Shown here piece after piece: positions 9,492-19,625 of a DNA stretch of 64,000 nucleotides; positions within the stretch are counted from its first letter, which is position 1, and each line of letters starts with the position of its first letter. The translations under genes were made by a program, and so were the position numbers. This stretch comes from Adiantum capillus-veneris. Its lineage: Eukaryota; Streptophyta; Polypodiopsida; Polypodiales; Pteridaceae. The stretch lies in NCBI GenBank assembly GCA_014529385.2, contig CM043966.1, positions 142,092,211 to 142,156,210 of the forward strand, read 5' to 3'. The notes below the pieces were generated by a model. The model did not search any database. It saw nothing but the letters and a program-made list of their open reading frames with translations, and was not told where the DNA came from.

Positions 9492-10437
9492 ATGTCAAAG
9501 ACGATGATGTCGACGACGGGTACTGCGGGTTCTATGTCGAAGGCGGGGAGGCCGACGACGAGGTCTATGTCGAAGACGATGAAGTCGACGACGAGTTTTG
9601 TTGCCGAAGACCAGGAGGTCAACGACGGTCCTGTTGCCGAAGACTGGGGGGTCGACGATGGTCCTGTGTCGAAGACCGGGAAGTCGACGACGGTTTTGTT
9701 GCCGAAGATCGGGAGGTCGAGGACGGGTGTATTGCGACGAGGACGACGATGGTGTAGTCGCCAAGTCCGGGATTGCGATGACGATGACGATGTCGATGGC
9801 AAAGACGGTGTTGCCGAGGACAACGACGTCAAGCTGAAACTGAAAACGCTAGGGATTCTGCTATCTTCGCACTGCGACGGGCTGAAGTCTGCCATTGCCG
9901 AGTAGGCGATGGGCTGAAAAACACTGACCTGCTGTACTGGCTGAAAACGCTACTAATGGGCTGCTGCTGATCTGAAAAAATGCTGAGGCTGAAACTGTAA
10001 ACGCTGGCTGAAAACGTTACTACTGGTCTGCTATCTGAAAACGCTGCTGGCTGGCTGCAACGCTGAGAGGGAGAGGCCTCCAAAATGCTGGCTGGCTACT
10101 GGTGCTCCCCTGTTGCCTCTTCTGGTGCTCAAGGCCCTGCCTTTATAGGCTGCGCAAGTTGGGTCGAGCAAGGCTTGCTGGCAGCCCACGATTCATTTTA
10201 ATTAACTCCCAAAGTCCACTTAATAAGTTAAGTGACCAATAAGAGTGGGTTCACACGGCAAACACCTACATGGTGAAAATGCTCTACTGTGCAAGAGAGG
10301 GTATGCAACTGTGACCGGCCTGGACATGCACGTCCTGCTAGAGGTTCACAAAGTGCCAGGCTCAATCCTACGCTCAGATTGACGCTAGACTATGGCAGAA
10401 GCATGTCCACGTAGCGCAAGTGAAGTGCGCATGTGAC
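9492..10437 (-). repeat. Divergent S LTR, minus strand
   Basis: The right end (about 10220-10437) keeps the S order: GTGCAAC-like block, TGGACATGCACG, CACAAAGTGCCA, GTCCACGTA and an end GTGACA. The body has many GAAAACGCT motifs, the complement of AGCGTTTT. The left 340 bp is expanded by GTCGACGACG/GACGATG-type repeats that look like frames of a basic or acidic protein but are repeat translations. Confidence 0.6.
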
Positions 10438-10654
10438 AAAGATCCTCTCTCTAAGTCCATATAGATGCTCTTGTGTAAGCAAGTGATTTGATGTGTCGAG
10501 GTCAAGTGGTAAGTGTCTGTCCACCCAAGATGGTGGTGTCTTCTCTAAGAATGTCGGAATCCCATATGCCATGAGCATGGCCATATCTCGTGTGAACTCC
10601 TCTAATGAGTGCATAGGTGTGTCCAAAACAAACCACAAGTCACCATCCCCTCTG
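10438..10654 (-). other. Unidentified 217-bp segment between two S LTRs
   Basis: A minus-strand frame from 10638 encodes about 65 residues before entering the LTR. It contains HSLEEFTRDMAMLMAYGIP and PPSWVDRHLPLDLD. I do not recognise it. It sits where the 3' end of an S internal region would lie, but it does not match the sequence next to the other S LTR at 11492. Confidence 0.35.
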
Positions 10655-11491
10655 ACTCTATGTCAGTGACGATGTCGATGGCGACGATGCGCTGAAAACG
10701 CAGATGCTGAAATCTGCGTTTTCCGGGCTGAATTTGCAAACTTCGCGGGATCTGACCTTGCGGCGAGGATCTGCTGTGGAAAGGTGAGATCTGCGAGGTT
10801 CGGGACTTGTTCTGTTGTGTCTAAAGGCTGAAAACTGAAAACGCTGGTCCTAGGGCTGAATCTGTCGCAATGGAATTGCAAAACGCTAACGCTGATCTGC
10901 AAACCAAAAACGCTAGGCTGAATTCTGCTTCTTGCGGTGGAAATCTGCTGACGTTGGGAATCTGCTGTCTTCTGGGGAATCTGCTAATGCTAGGGCTGAT
11001 CTGCTGCCTACTGTTGTCGGGAATCTGCAAGTGCAAAAACGCTGGCTGATCTGATGCAAAAACGCTAGGCCTTCTGGTGAGTGAAAATGCTAGAATTGTT
11101 GCGGGGGGGAGTCTTGCTTAGAAGTTGCCTGATGAACACTGGGTTCCTGCTGCCTCTTCTGCCAGAAAGTGCTAGCGCTCGGTTTCTTATATACATCCTT
11201 GTTAAAATTGCCCTAGTTCCCAACAAAAGTCACTTAATAAATAAGTGAAAAATGTCAAAAATAGGAAAAATAGGTCTATGCACTGTAAAAATGCTCTTGA
11301 TGGGTTCTGACTGTAATCTGATGATCATGCTGTGTGCAACCAGAGGATATGCATCTAATCTAAGTGTTTGGACATGCACGGTCTGCGAACAGACTCACAA
11401 AAGTGCCAGAACACTTTCTAGGCTAGACTGACTGAACCCTTGTCATGAAGTAGCTTGTCCACGTACGCATAGGGTTAGATGTGCACGTGAC
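10655..11491 (-). repeat. S 3' LTR, minus strand, truncated
   Basis: From GACTCTATGTC (10656) to GTGCACGTGACA (11480-11491) it is the reverse complement of the plus-strand S LTR over its first three quarters; about 400 bp of its end is missing. A good minus-strand polypurine tract (reverse complement of 11492-11503, AAAAGGAGAGGA) adjoins it, which identifies this as a 3' LTR. Confidence 0.72.
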
Positions 11492-12490
11492 ATCCTCTCC
11501 TTTTCAATGTGAGGTACTGGTACCAAACTGTATGGCGTCGAGGGAGATCGCCAACAACGTTTGGAATCTTGGAAAGGACTCTTCGCCGACCCACTCTGAT
11601 GTGTGGGTCATGCGATACTTGAACCTCATAAAGGTCTGCAATGCTTCCTTCTTTGGGCCGTGCTGAAAGTGACAGTCATTCGTGGCTCCTTCAATGCTTC
11701 AACTTCGTTGAGGGTCATGCGTCTACCTTCTTCAAGAATTTCCATGGTTGAAAATTCCTGAAACCACTTCCAACACAAAAACATGAACATACCCATTCCA
11801 TGTAAAGTGACTAGAAAAAATCTCGTCTTCTCTAAAGACTGTGCATGCAATGTAGATGAACATAGAGACGGAGTGCCAAACCGTTCATCAAACACACGTA
11901 AACAATGAGATCAAATCTTGATTTTCTGATCTAAGTCAATCAATTGTGGCAAATCACAATGGAAATGCCTATGCTTGATGCTCAATTCTTCTTGTGCTCT
12001 TTCGGATACTGTGTCATGCCAAGGAAGAGATATAGAATGTGAATTCCTTGAATGCAAACAATTCATCTTTTCATGAATAATCCGCATACATCCGTGCTCA
12101 TTCATGAGTGAATCGTGCTCAGCATACAATATGTCGTGCCTATGAAAAGGGATCACATAAGGACGGTGACTAAAATACAGGAAAGCATCACGAATGAAAC
12201 ACTCGAACAATGCGTGCTGACTAATCATTCGAACACATAGTACTTCCTGTGAGGGTTCTTTGGACCTAGGCTCGAGAGCCAAGATCGGTTCTTTGTGATT
12301 GATCGAATCTGCAATGAGGTTAGCTTCACTAGAGAAAGTATCAACTAATACATCATCCTTGTGAACAATCACATCATCTTCATGCAAATCATCATGCTTG
12401 TGAGAAATCACATCTTGATCATCATGCAAATCATCATGCTTGTCCTTATCATCCAAATCATCATGCTCATCATAAAACAGTAACAAAAAG
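11492..12490 (-). other. Internal 3' region of an S element, unidentified
   Basis: Two minus-strand open stretches (11895-11626, and about 12485-11911) lie between the polypurine tract and LINE-1. The first includes DERFGTPSLCSSTLHAQSL; the second starts with short Asp/His repeats (DDLHDD, KHDDL) caused by tandem CATCATG units and goes on with SHRPYVIPFHRHDILYAEHD. Neither resembles gag, protease, RT or integrase. They could be an additional ORF between pol and the 3' LTR, as some long-LTR gypsy elements have, but this is only position-based. LINE-1 cuts the region off. Confidence 0.35.
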
Positions 12491-12925
12491 AGGAGAGACC
12501 AGCGCTCGCTACTGCTGGTCCCCCCCCCCCCTGCTGCGCCATCGCTGCCTCCCCCCTTGCTGCCTCCCGACCCCCGCCTGCCCTTGCGCACATCTGCCCA
12601 GCCCAGCCCGCCCGCCTGCGTGCATCCGCCCCGCCCCGCCCCGCCCCGCCTGCCCTTGCGCGCAGCAGCCTGCTGCCCTCACCTCACGTTGCCCCCCAGC
12701 CCGTCCACTGCCCCCTTCTCGCGCTGCCATCCCTCCCTTCCCCCCGCCCGTTGCCCCTTGAATTCTCGCTCACTGCCTTATCCTTTCTTCCCCCCCCCCC
12801 CGTCTTCGTCATTCTCGAAGGTTCCTGCACTTGGCTGTGCAACACTGTTTCTTCGGACAGTGCTCGGCGTGCTCGGTTGCAGAGTCTCTTCACCGTCTGC
12901 TTCTTCGCCACAGCAGTAGACACAG
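12491..12925 (+). other. C-rich 5' untranslated region of LINE-1
   Basis: Very GC-rich sequence with C runs (12519-12530, 12791-12800) and repeated CCGCC units. Comparable C-rich leaders precede ORF1 in LINE-2 and, in complement, LINE-3. In LINEs this region normally carries an internal promoter; no specific motif is recognised. Confidence 0.6.
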
Positions 12926-14063
12926 ATGGAGGCTCCAGCTCTGCCACAGAGGGACTCATCCGAAGCCCCCTCGCCCGACCCCGCTGAGCCCACCATTCGA
13001 CTTGCTCTATCGCCGACAGAGTAAGCGAGCCTAGCCGCGGAGGTTGAGCGTTTGCAGGCGACTTCGGTCATCTGCAAAATTCTCGGCACCCGTCCTAACA
13101 GAGGAGAGCTGCGAGACCTTCTCTAGGCCCGCCTTCTCGCAGAGGTGGGCAAGATCTTGGATGTCCAGATTCTCGGACGGGGGTACTACCAGATCGAGTT
13201 CGAGACCTCCGAGATGGCTTCCAAGTTCATAGCTATGAGTCCACTGGCCATCCGAGCATCGCGCGCCTACTTTCGACAGTGGCGACGTGGTTTTGACCTG
13301 ACTTCGGATGTGCTAGTAGAGGAGGCAGACATCCCCATCTCAGTCCGCTTTCCGGGTTTACGGAGGGAGTACCTACCACTTCTCTCTAGGATTGGCTCTG
13401 CCATCGGGATTGTCCTGGAGTCATCTCGTACGCCAGCATTAGTAGCTGCCAAGGCGGCTGGCATCCCCTCAGTTTGAGTTTTGGTCAGAGATACCCACAC
13501 GCTCCCGAAGGTCATCCTTCTGCCTCTGGTGAGTGGGGGTTGGTTCAGACAGAGTGTGCAGTACTCGGGTCTCCCGAACCAGTGCTTCATTTGCAGACAG
13601 ATGGGCCACTTAGCGAAGGCCTGTCCACGGAGGAGGCCACGACCTGCACCTCAGCCTCAGCCCCAGCCTGCCAAGGCTGGGCCGCAGCCCACAGCTAGCG
13701 GCACAGTGCACAGATTCAGAGCCACCCTCCGAGCCTGGGGCTCCAGCGGAGGAGGGGTGGCAGCAGGCCCGTGGTTGTCGACGCCAGGGGCCACAGCGAC
13801 AGCGTGGCACTCAGAGTGGTCCTCAAGTGCCTACTCAGCAACAGTGGGTTCCCACGGGGAACCGCTTTGGTCCTCTTGAGTAGGACGAGCCCCCTATGCC
13901 AGCCTCCACCTCCGCTTCACCCTCGCCAGCCGCCCCCCCTTCAGAGTTCTCCTCCTCCTTCTCATCCTTCCCCCCGCCTTCTGCTCCCGTCCACTCCCCA
14001 CCTCGCCCCTCTACCTCTGTGGCCCCACCTCGCTTTTCCTCCCCTCCGTCCCCCCCAGCTCCT

Positions 14064-14103
<40 letters not shown>

Positions 14104-14863
14104 TGCTCCAGTTCCACAGTCGACTCAGGAGACTGGTCCCTCGCCGGCGGCTAGGAGATCTCTTGGCAGCGCCTTTGCCACGAGTCGCCTAGCGAGAGAG
14201 GGTAAGCCCTTCTTGCGGCCCCCTCTGCAGATTCAGACATCTTCCCTTGCAGCTATCCCTCGTGGTCTGACAAGCATTGACCTCCGACGCCGTTGGGATT
14301 TCTTTGACTACGGGTTCACTCGCTTTCTCGGCGATTCCGCAGCAGACCACGAGGCAGCCTGCTTCAGGGTCCATGCTTTGTTCCTCGCCGCTAGGGGGAC
14401 AGAGGCCTTGGACTCAGCAGTTGGTTTCTCCTTCCCCCTCTGTGGTAGGACCGAGACAGAGTGGTCCCTGGACTCAGTGGTGGGATGGTTGCATACACAG
14501 GTTCTCGAGTTCTCTCACCACATGGGAGAACTTGGAGTTACAGATTTGCTGCAGACTTTGTGGCCACTGGCCAAGTTTGCGGTGACACCCCTAGACTCAG
14601 CAGGATGTAGGCACATTGTGGTGTACTTTTTTGCTGATACGCAGTGTTTGCCTTGCTATGTATACATTCACATTCATGAGGACTCCTGGACAGAAGAGGT
14701 TGCTCTACGCACGGCTCGCTCTGCTTGGGCTTGGGCTAGGCACTCATTGCAGTCTCGCCTATCTAGAGGACGCTCGGATGCGGATTACTCCCCATCCAAG
14801 CCAGCCTCGAAGATAGCCCGTCTTGCTGCTGCGGCAGCATCTGTTCTCTCTCGCTCCCCATGA
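12926..14863 (+). pseudogene. LINE-1 ORF1 (DUF4283-like, zinc knuckle, C-terminal domain)
   Basis: The start at 12926 is chosen because LINE-2 has the same N-terminus (MEAxAxPQRDSSEAPSPDPAE) at 47270. A DUF4283-like fold with GYYQIEFETSEMA follows, then PVSVRFPGL-type sequence and a CCHC knuckle CFICRQMGHLAKAC (13583-13624). Next is a proline-rich linker containing 36 C in a row (14065-14100). The last 210 residues (14213-14863), including RRWDFFDYGFTRFLGD and LRTARSAWAWARHS, are conserved in LINE-3. ORF1 proteins coat LINE RNA. Stops are TAA 13022, TAG near 13123, TGA 13475 and TGA 13877; the frame shifts twice around the linker. Confidence 0.82.
14065..14100 (+). repeat. 36-bp poly-C tract in LINE-1 ORF1
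   Basis: An uninterrupted run of C encodes the proline-rich linker of ORF1. The reading frame differs before and after it, so its length has probably changed by slippage. Confidence 0.9.
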
Positions 14864-17033
14864 GGATCGTCTCGTGGAACGTGCAGGGACTAGGTGGGCC
14901 CCAGTTTCAGCGACAGCGGGGCCGATTGCGTCAGGAGCTTCAGCGTTGCCTTGTGAGAGGAGAGATTGATCTCCTTATGCTTCAGGAGCACCATCTGTCT
15001 GAGAGCCGCATTCGGCGATGTGGTCAGATTTTGCGTGGACGATATGATACCTTTTGGTCGGTTGCGTTTGGACCTGGAGGCATCCAGGGTGGGGTATGTA
15101 TGACTATTGCGGACTCATTGCAGCAGGCCATTGTGGGCAGAGGGATTATTGTGCCAGGCAGGGCTCAATGGATTACTAGGTAGGTTCAGGGTGGCCTTGT
15201 GGGCTTCCTGAACATCTATGCGCCCAATGTGGCGAGTGCTCGTGCAGAGTTTTGGTCACAGATTGTTGAGTCTTTGCCACAGGCTGACCATTGGTGTGTA
15301 GGAGGGGACTTCAACATGTTGGAGGACCCTTCTGACAAGATTGGAGGCAGCCATGCTACTGTGCATGGAATCGAGTTAGCAGCTTGGGAGAGGTTGTGTA
15401 TGACTTTGAGGGTCTCGGATACATGGCAGCACTCTGGCTTTGTGAGGCCTCCAGAGAGTCTTGCCTTCTCTAGATCGGACCGCAGAGTGGAAGGAGTGAA
15501 TCTATTGCAGATAGATCGCTTCTACGCCAGTGACCACTTCAGTGACTTGGGGGGATCAGTGGGCATCCTGGCAGGGACATCCTTCTCGGACCATGCACCA
15601 GTGATCCTCACAGTGGCAGACAGGCAGAGGAGTGGGAGCACGATGCTTCGCATCCCAGAGCGGGTCTTGTTGGACTCAGCACTCAGAGAGAGGGTAGAGG
15701 CTCTCTGGACTGAGGGCATGGACAGCCAGGCTCTACGTGCAGACAGAGTGGCCTCAGGCCTAGCTCAGCTTAGCCACTTTTTTCTCCAGGAGTCTCTGGC
15801 TCGACGGGCTGCAATGAGAGGAGGAGCAGCGTCTCAGACGAGGCATTGCTTCACCATAGAGGATGCAGGAGCAGCATCCAGACAGTCCATGGTTGGAGGA
15901 GCAGTTACAGCAGGCTCGACAGGAGCTTGCTTGCACAGAGGAGAGGCGTCATGAGTTTGCCTTTCACCGACAGGCATCTCAGTGGACTCAGGTGGGTGAC
16001 AGAGTGACTGGTTTGAGACAGTGGGACCTCGGCCCTCGCATGCCAAGGTCAATCAGTTGAGGAGACCCGATGGGTCAATTGTTTGTGAGCCCGAGGATGT
16101 GCGTGCAGTTGCTACTGACTTTTACCGTGAGTTACTGTCGGTTGAGTCCTAGTCAGAGCGGCAGGATGCATGCAGGGAGCAGGTTTGGGCACAGATGCCT
16201 TGTCTTGTGACTGAGGAGATGCGCCAGAGGCTAGAGATGCCTCTTCAGCTTGAGGAGCTGCACACGGCTCTTAGGGCCCTCCCTCGTGGTAGGTGTCCAG
16301 GTGAGGATGGGTTGACTCCCAGCTTCTTCTTGGAGTACTGGGACCTGCTTGGCCTAGATCTTTGTAGTGCCTTTCAGTACATTCTGCACACAGGAGTGAT
16401 GCCGGATAGCATGAGTGAGGGCCTCATTCACCTCATTCCAAAGGAGGGTGGCTCCTTGGATGAGATTCGACAGTGGCGCCCCATCACCATCCTCAACTCA
16501 GCCTACAAAATTCTTGCCAAGGCTCTGAGTTTGAGGATTCAGCCACTTTTGGAGAGCCTTATACATGGGACTCAAACAGGTTTTGTCAAGGAACGTAGTA
16601 TCCTTGACAACATCTTTACTTTCTGGGAGGCTTCTGCCCTGGCACGGCTCCGTGGGGAGGACCTTGTGATTCTTCTTCTCGATTTTGAGAAGGCATACGA
16701 CAGAGTTGACTGGGACTTTCTAGAGGGCACTCTGCGCAGGATGGGCTTCTCAGATGCTTGGATTAGAGGGGTGTCAGCTTTGTACAGACAGGCTCACAGT
16801 CAGGTGCTTTTGGCAGGAGGTAGAGGTGAGCGCTTCATGCTCACACGATCGGTCAGTCAGGGTTGTCCTCTTGCCCCCTTTCTCTTTCTGTTCTATGCGG
16901 AGGCGATGAGCAGATTTTTGGTGTCACAGCAGGTTGGTCTGAGGGGCTTAGCACTCCCTATATGGGGAGATGAGCTTCTGGACGCTGAGTTTGCCGACGA
17001 CTCAGCCTTGTACTTAAGAGGGCCAGGAGGCCA
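14860..17033 (+). pseudogene. LINE-1 ORF2: endonuclease and reverse transcriptase
   Basis: ATG at 14860 overlaps the ORF1 stop in ATGA. The endonuclease/exonuclease/phosphatase domain starts SWNVQGLG and continues with LMLQEHHLSE, GGDFNMLED and the catalytic SDHAPVILTV (about 15585). The RT has IRQWRPITILN, GTQTGFVKERSILDNI, LLLDFEKAYDRVDW (motif A), SVSQGCPLAPFLF (motif B) and FADDSALYL (motif C, about 16993). The enzyme would nick target DNA and copy the RNA there. Damage: TAG at 15181-15183, frameshifts near 15815 and 16060-16195, and truncation at 17033, so no thumb or zinc-binding region remains. Confidence 0.88.
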
Positions 17034-18060
17034 ACTCTCCTTTGCTCATAGTCTGTCATACACTGCTGTAAGGAGTCCCCAATGTCATATCTCTCCCTCA
17101 GCTCTGTGTAAGCTGGGCATCTGATCACAAAATGCTCCTCACTCTCTACCTCTGTATGGCATATCTGGCATATACGCTCCTCTCGTGGTATATCTCTAGC
17201 TCTACCTCTCTCAATCTCCAGCTGGTGTGATGAGACTCAAAGCTGGCCGATGCTCACTCGTGAGCGGTGTGGCATATACTCCTGCATGTATCGTGGGGTC
17301 TCAATGAATCCTTGATCAGTAAGCCTCAGAAAATGCTCATAATAGTAGAGCATTTTCGGCGGCAGGAGGTCTGTATGCTGACGCCGTGTCCGCTGAATGT
17401 AGGTATGCCATATCTCCTGTCTGATGACCCGATTTCTGTCAGAACGTGAGAGAGAGTAGGTCGGAGCCTGAGTATCATAATGGAGTGGTGGTAGTCTGTC
17501 AATGTCAATGCCATGTCGGGATAACCAGTCTCGTGTCTGGGCATACCATGAACCAGTGGCCCCATCTAGAGCCATCGCTCTGGATGCTGTAAATGCTCTG
17601 TAAGATATCCTGTCCGTCCCCATGTCTCTGAATCTACGTAGAAGACAGACTGTCTGAAATAATGCCTCTATCAGCATCGGTGGGGCAGCAAGCTCGGCTT
17701 GGATAATATCATGTGGAACCGATGACTTGCTGCGGATCATCCTGGAGATCATAAGAACCTGGGGTCTCTCTATCTGTGTCCATACTGAGTCTGCCAATCC
17801 CGGTCCCCAAATAGATGATCCGTACATAAGTGCAGGGATGACCAATGTATCAAAAATCCACCCCTTCGTCCGGGGCTCTTGGAAGTGGGCCTGGTAGCAC
17901 TGTCTCTCCATCAGAGCTAGTGATGCATATCCTCTGGTGAGTCTATTTCTGGCTGCCTGTGCCATCGAGAATGCTCTAGAAGCTGCTGTAAATGTCACCC
18001 CCAGATAAACATATGAGCCAAAATGATCTATGAGACCAAAAGGTTACATGTGGTGAATCT
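17034..18060 (-). pseudogene. C-terminal ORF2 fragment of a second LINE family
   Basis: On the minus strand, from about 18035, SYVYLGVTFTAASRAF is followed by RNRLTRGYASL, TLVIPALMYGSSIWGPG and PPMLIEALFQTVCLLRRFRD, the connection region after RT in many LINEs. A single TGA just below 17239 interrupts the frame. Beyond it the same frame encodes ICQICHTEVESEEHFVIRCP and AYTELRERYD, a C-x2-C...H...C zinc-binding segment of the RVT type. The family differs from LINE-1/2/3. Both its RT and its 3' end are missing: it abuts LINE-1 at 17034 and LINE-3 sequence near 18060. Confidence 0.75.
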
Positions 18061-19194
18061 AATACCAGGTCTGGGTACAAAAAATACTAAGAACTGAAAA
18101 GAAAATAGTGGGTAGGGGTGGGGTGAAAGCTGATACAAAGGGAATACAAAGGGTGAGCTGCTACAATGGAGCTCTCTCTCTGACAGTCAAGGCATCATTA
18201 CACATCAATATCCAGGACGGCTCCTATGTCGCGCTAGTACAGTATGGATCCTCTGTCGGACCAGGGACAACCTAGACTATGGGTGGCCAGCCTGGAGACA
18301 TACTAGCCGTACAAGTATGCCCTAGACCTATGTGTATTTGCCGCCAAATCCCTTGTGCATTGACAAGGAGCGAAAAGCCACATAGGTGGACGGTAGTGCC
18401 ATTGGAGCACACCCTGGACCATGGTGAAAAAAGGCCGTGGACGCCAGAGTCGAAGGAAAGCCTCTCTGCGCTCCCGCATGCGGTCGGAACTGCCCCGGAG
18501 TCTCTCGAATTGTCCTTTGAGAGTATGGATCAGCTCTAGCCAAAGAGCCTGAACAGTCTCTGCTGGTGGTATAGGGCAAGCCTCGAAGATGCGGAAGCAG
18601 CGGGCCCGCCAGATGAACCAGAGTGTCAGGACTCAGGTCACTGATGAGCTCCCAACACTCCTCTCTCACACTGCACCACTCCTGTGGAGTAAGCTCTGTA
18701 TAGCAGGCTGGGGTGTAGGTCGACCCCCCTGCATCACTATCATCCTGCTGGTGGAAGATAGCTCAAACCGAAGTGCCGGGCCCGTGAGAGTGGACCAAGC
18801 AGTTGCCCCCCAAGTGTATTGCCGAGCTGTGGAAAGAGCTGGCATCAGCCGAAGGACACGAAGCCACACCTGCTGTGCCGAAGGACAGTCCCAAAGACAG
18901 TGACGCTGACTCTCCACAAGATGGTCATAAGCTACACATGCGGCCAAGAGACCACTATGCAAGCCAGCTCCCAACTGTTGTAGCTTTGTGTGCAACCAGC
19001 CATTGGAACAAAGTGACTCGTCTCGGCTGTCTGGAGTCCCACAACCTCTCCCAAAATGCTGCCAAGAACTCAGTTGTGAGACCCTCCTCCTGCCAATGAA
19101 GTGCTGCAGCAGGACGAGCCTCTCTCTGCGCTGCCAGTATGTGACGTCCTAGTCGAACAGTGTACTGAAAGAAAGGGACGCTTGGGTGGTCTGT
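18061..19194 (-). pseudogene. LINE-3 ORF2 C-terminal part and 3' end (downstream of element T)
   Basis: The minus-strand frame entering at 19189 (HPSVPFFQYTVRLGRH) continues directly from the frame that leaves 39277 (RDSFSSTD), so this is the far side of LINE-3 split by element T. It encodes an RVT zinc-binding domain: FWERLWDSRQPRRVTLFQW, then AYDHLVESQRHCLWDCPSA. Further on is a conserved LINE tail that, with frame changes, matches LINE-2 at 52820-53100 (GSSDRMRERREAFLRLW). The last 250-300 bp towards 18061 are a non-coding 3' region not shared with LINE-2; the exact end is unclear. Confidence 0.75.
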
Positions 19195-19327
19195 TGTCAC
19201 AAACGGGAGCGCATAACAATATAAAATACATTCGAATAAATAGACTTTATCACTTATTATTGAAGCCAAATGATATAGAGAGAAGTAGATAGAGAGAGAG
19301 ATAGAGAGTGAGAAGATCGACACAGTA
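19195..19327 (-). repeat. Element T 3' LTR, distal piece
   Basis: It matches 37358-37482 of the 5' LTR (TGTCACAAACGGGAGCGCATAA onward, with few differences) and is followed by the copia-1 target duplication CAGTA (19323-19327). Confidence 0.88.
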
Positions 19328-19610
19328 TTCTGGGGGTAAAGGCCCCCTGTGGCCCCCCTCTTGTATAGTGTACACATACTTATACTTAAAACTCACTTAT
19401 CAGTGAGTACACACATTTTTTATTAAGTGTCCGGCCACTTTGGCCGGACAACTTATAAGTGTACTTAATAAAACAAAGAACCCTCAAAATGACAATCGTG
19501 GGTTTCTTACGCTTGAGCCTTCTCTCTCTCTCTTTCGATCTGCTGCGCATCCTACTTCTTGCAGTGTGTGTCCATCTCCTCCTGCTCTCACACACTCCCT
19601 GCGCTCAACA
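19328..19610 (+). repeat. 5' LTR of copia-1
   Basis: The LTR ends GCTCAACA four bases before the primer-binding site; its first bases (TTCTGGGGG) differ from TGTTGGGGG of the 3' copy by two changes. It carries a perfect inverted repeat GTCCGGCCA-CTT-TGGCCGGAC at 19429-19449 and CACTTATNAGTG at about 19393. Confidence 0.9.
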
Positions 19611-19613
19611 AAC

Positions 19614-19625
19614 TGGTATCAGAGC
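19614..19625 (+). other. Primer-binding site of copia-1
   Basis: TGGTATCAGAGC, complementary to initiator tRNA-Met, follows the LTR after three bases. Confidence 0.92.

Larger units (their letters stand above)
12491..17033 (+). mobile_element. LINE-1: non-LTR retrotransposon, 3'-truncated
   Basis: A C-rich 5' region (12491-12925) is followed by ORF1 (12926-14863) and ORF2 (14860 onward) with an endonuclease and RT. The element stops at 17033, just after the RT catalytic FADD box, where an unrelated minus-strand LINE fragment begins. The thumb, zinc-binding domain and 3' end are therefore missing. Two more copies of the same family are in the window: LINE-2 (46858-53282) and LINE-3 (split, 45130 to 18061). 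Confidence 0.88.

Noticed and set aside
9492-9905. Asp/Val-rich and Arg/Pro-rich frames of 80-145 residues on both strands
   Set aside because: All frames of a GTCGACGACG-type tandem repeat inside an S LTR are open; the peptides are repeat artefacts.
12557-12919. Long proline/cysteine-rich open frames on both strands of the C-rich LINE-1 leader
   Set aside because: They are translations of biased C-rich sequence with no conserved domain, and the equivalent leaders of LINE-2 and LINE-3 do not keep them.
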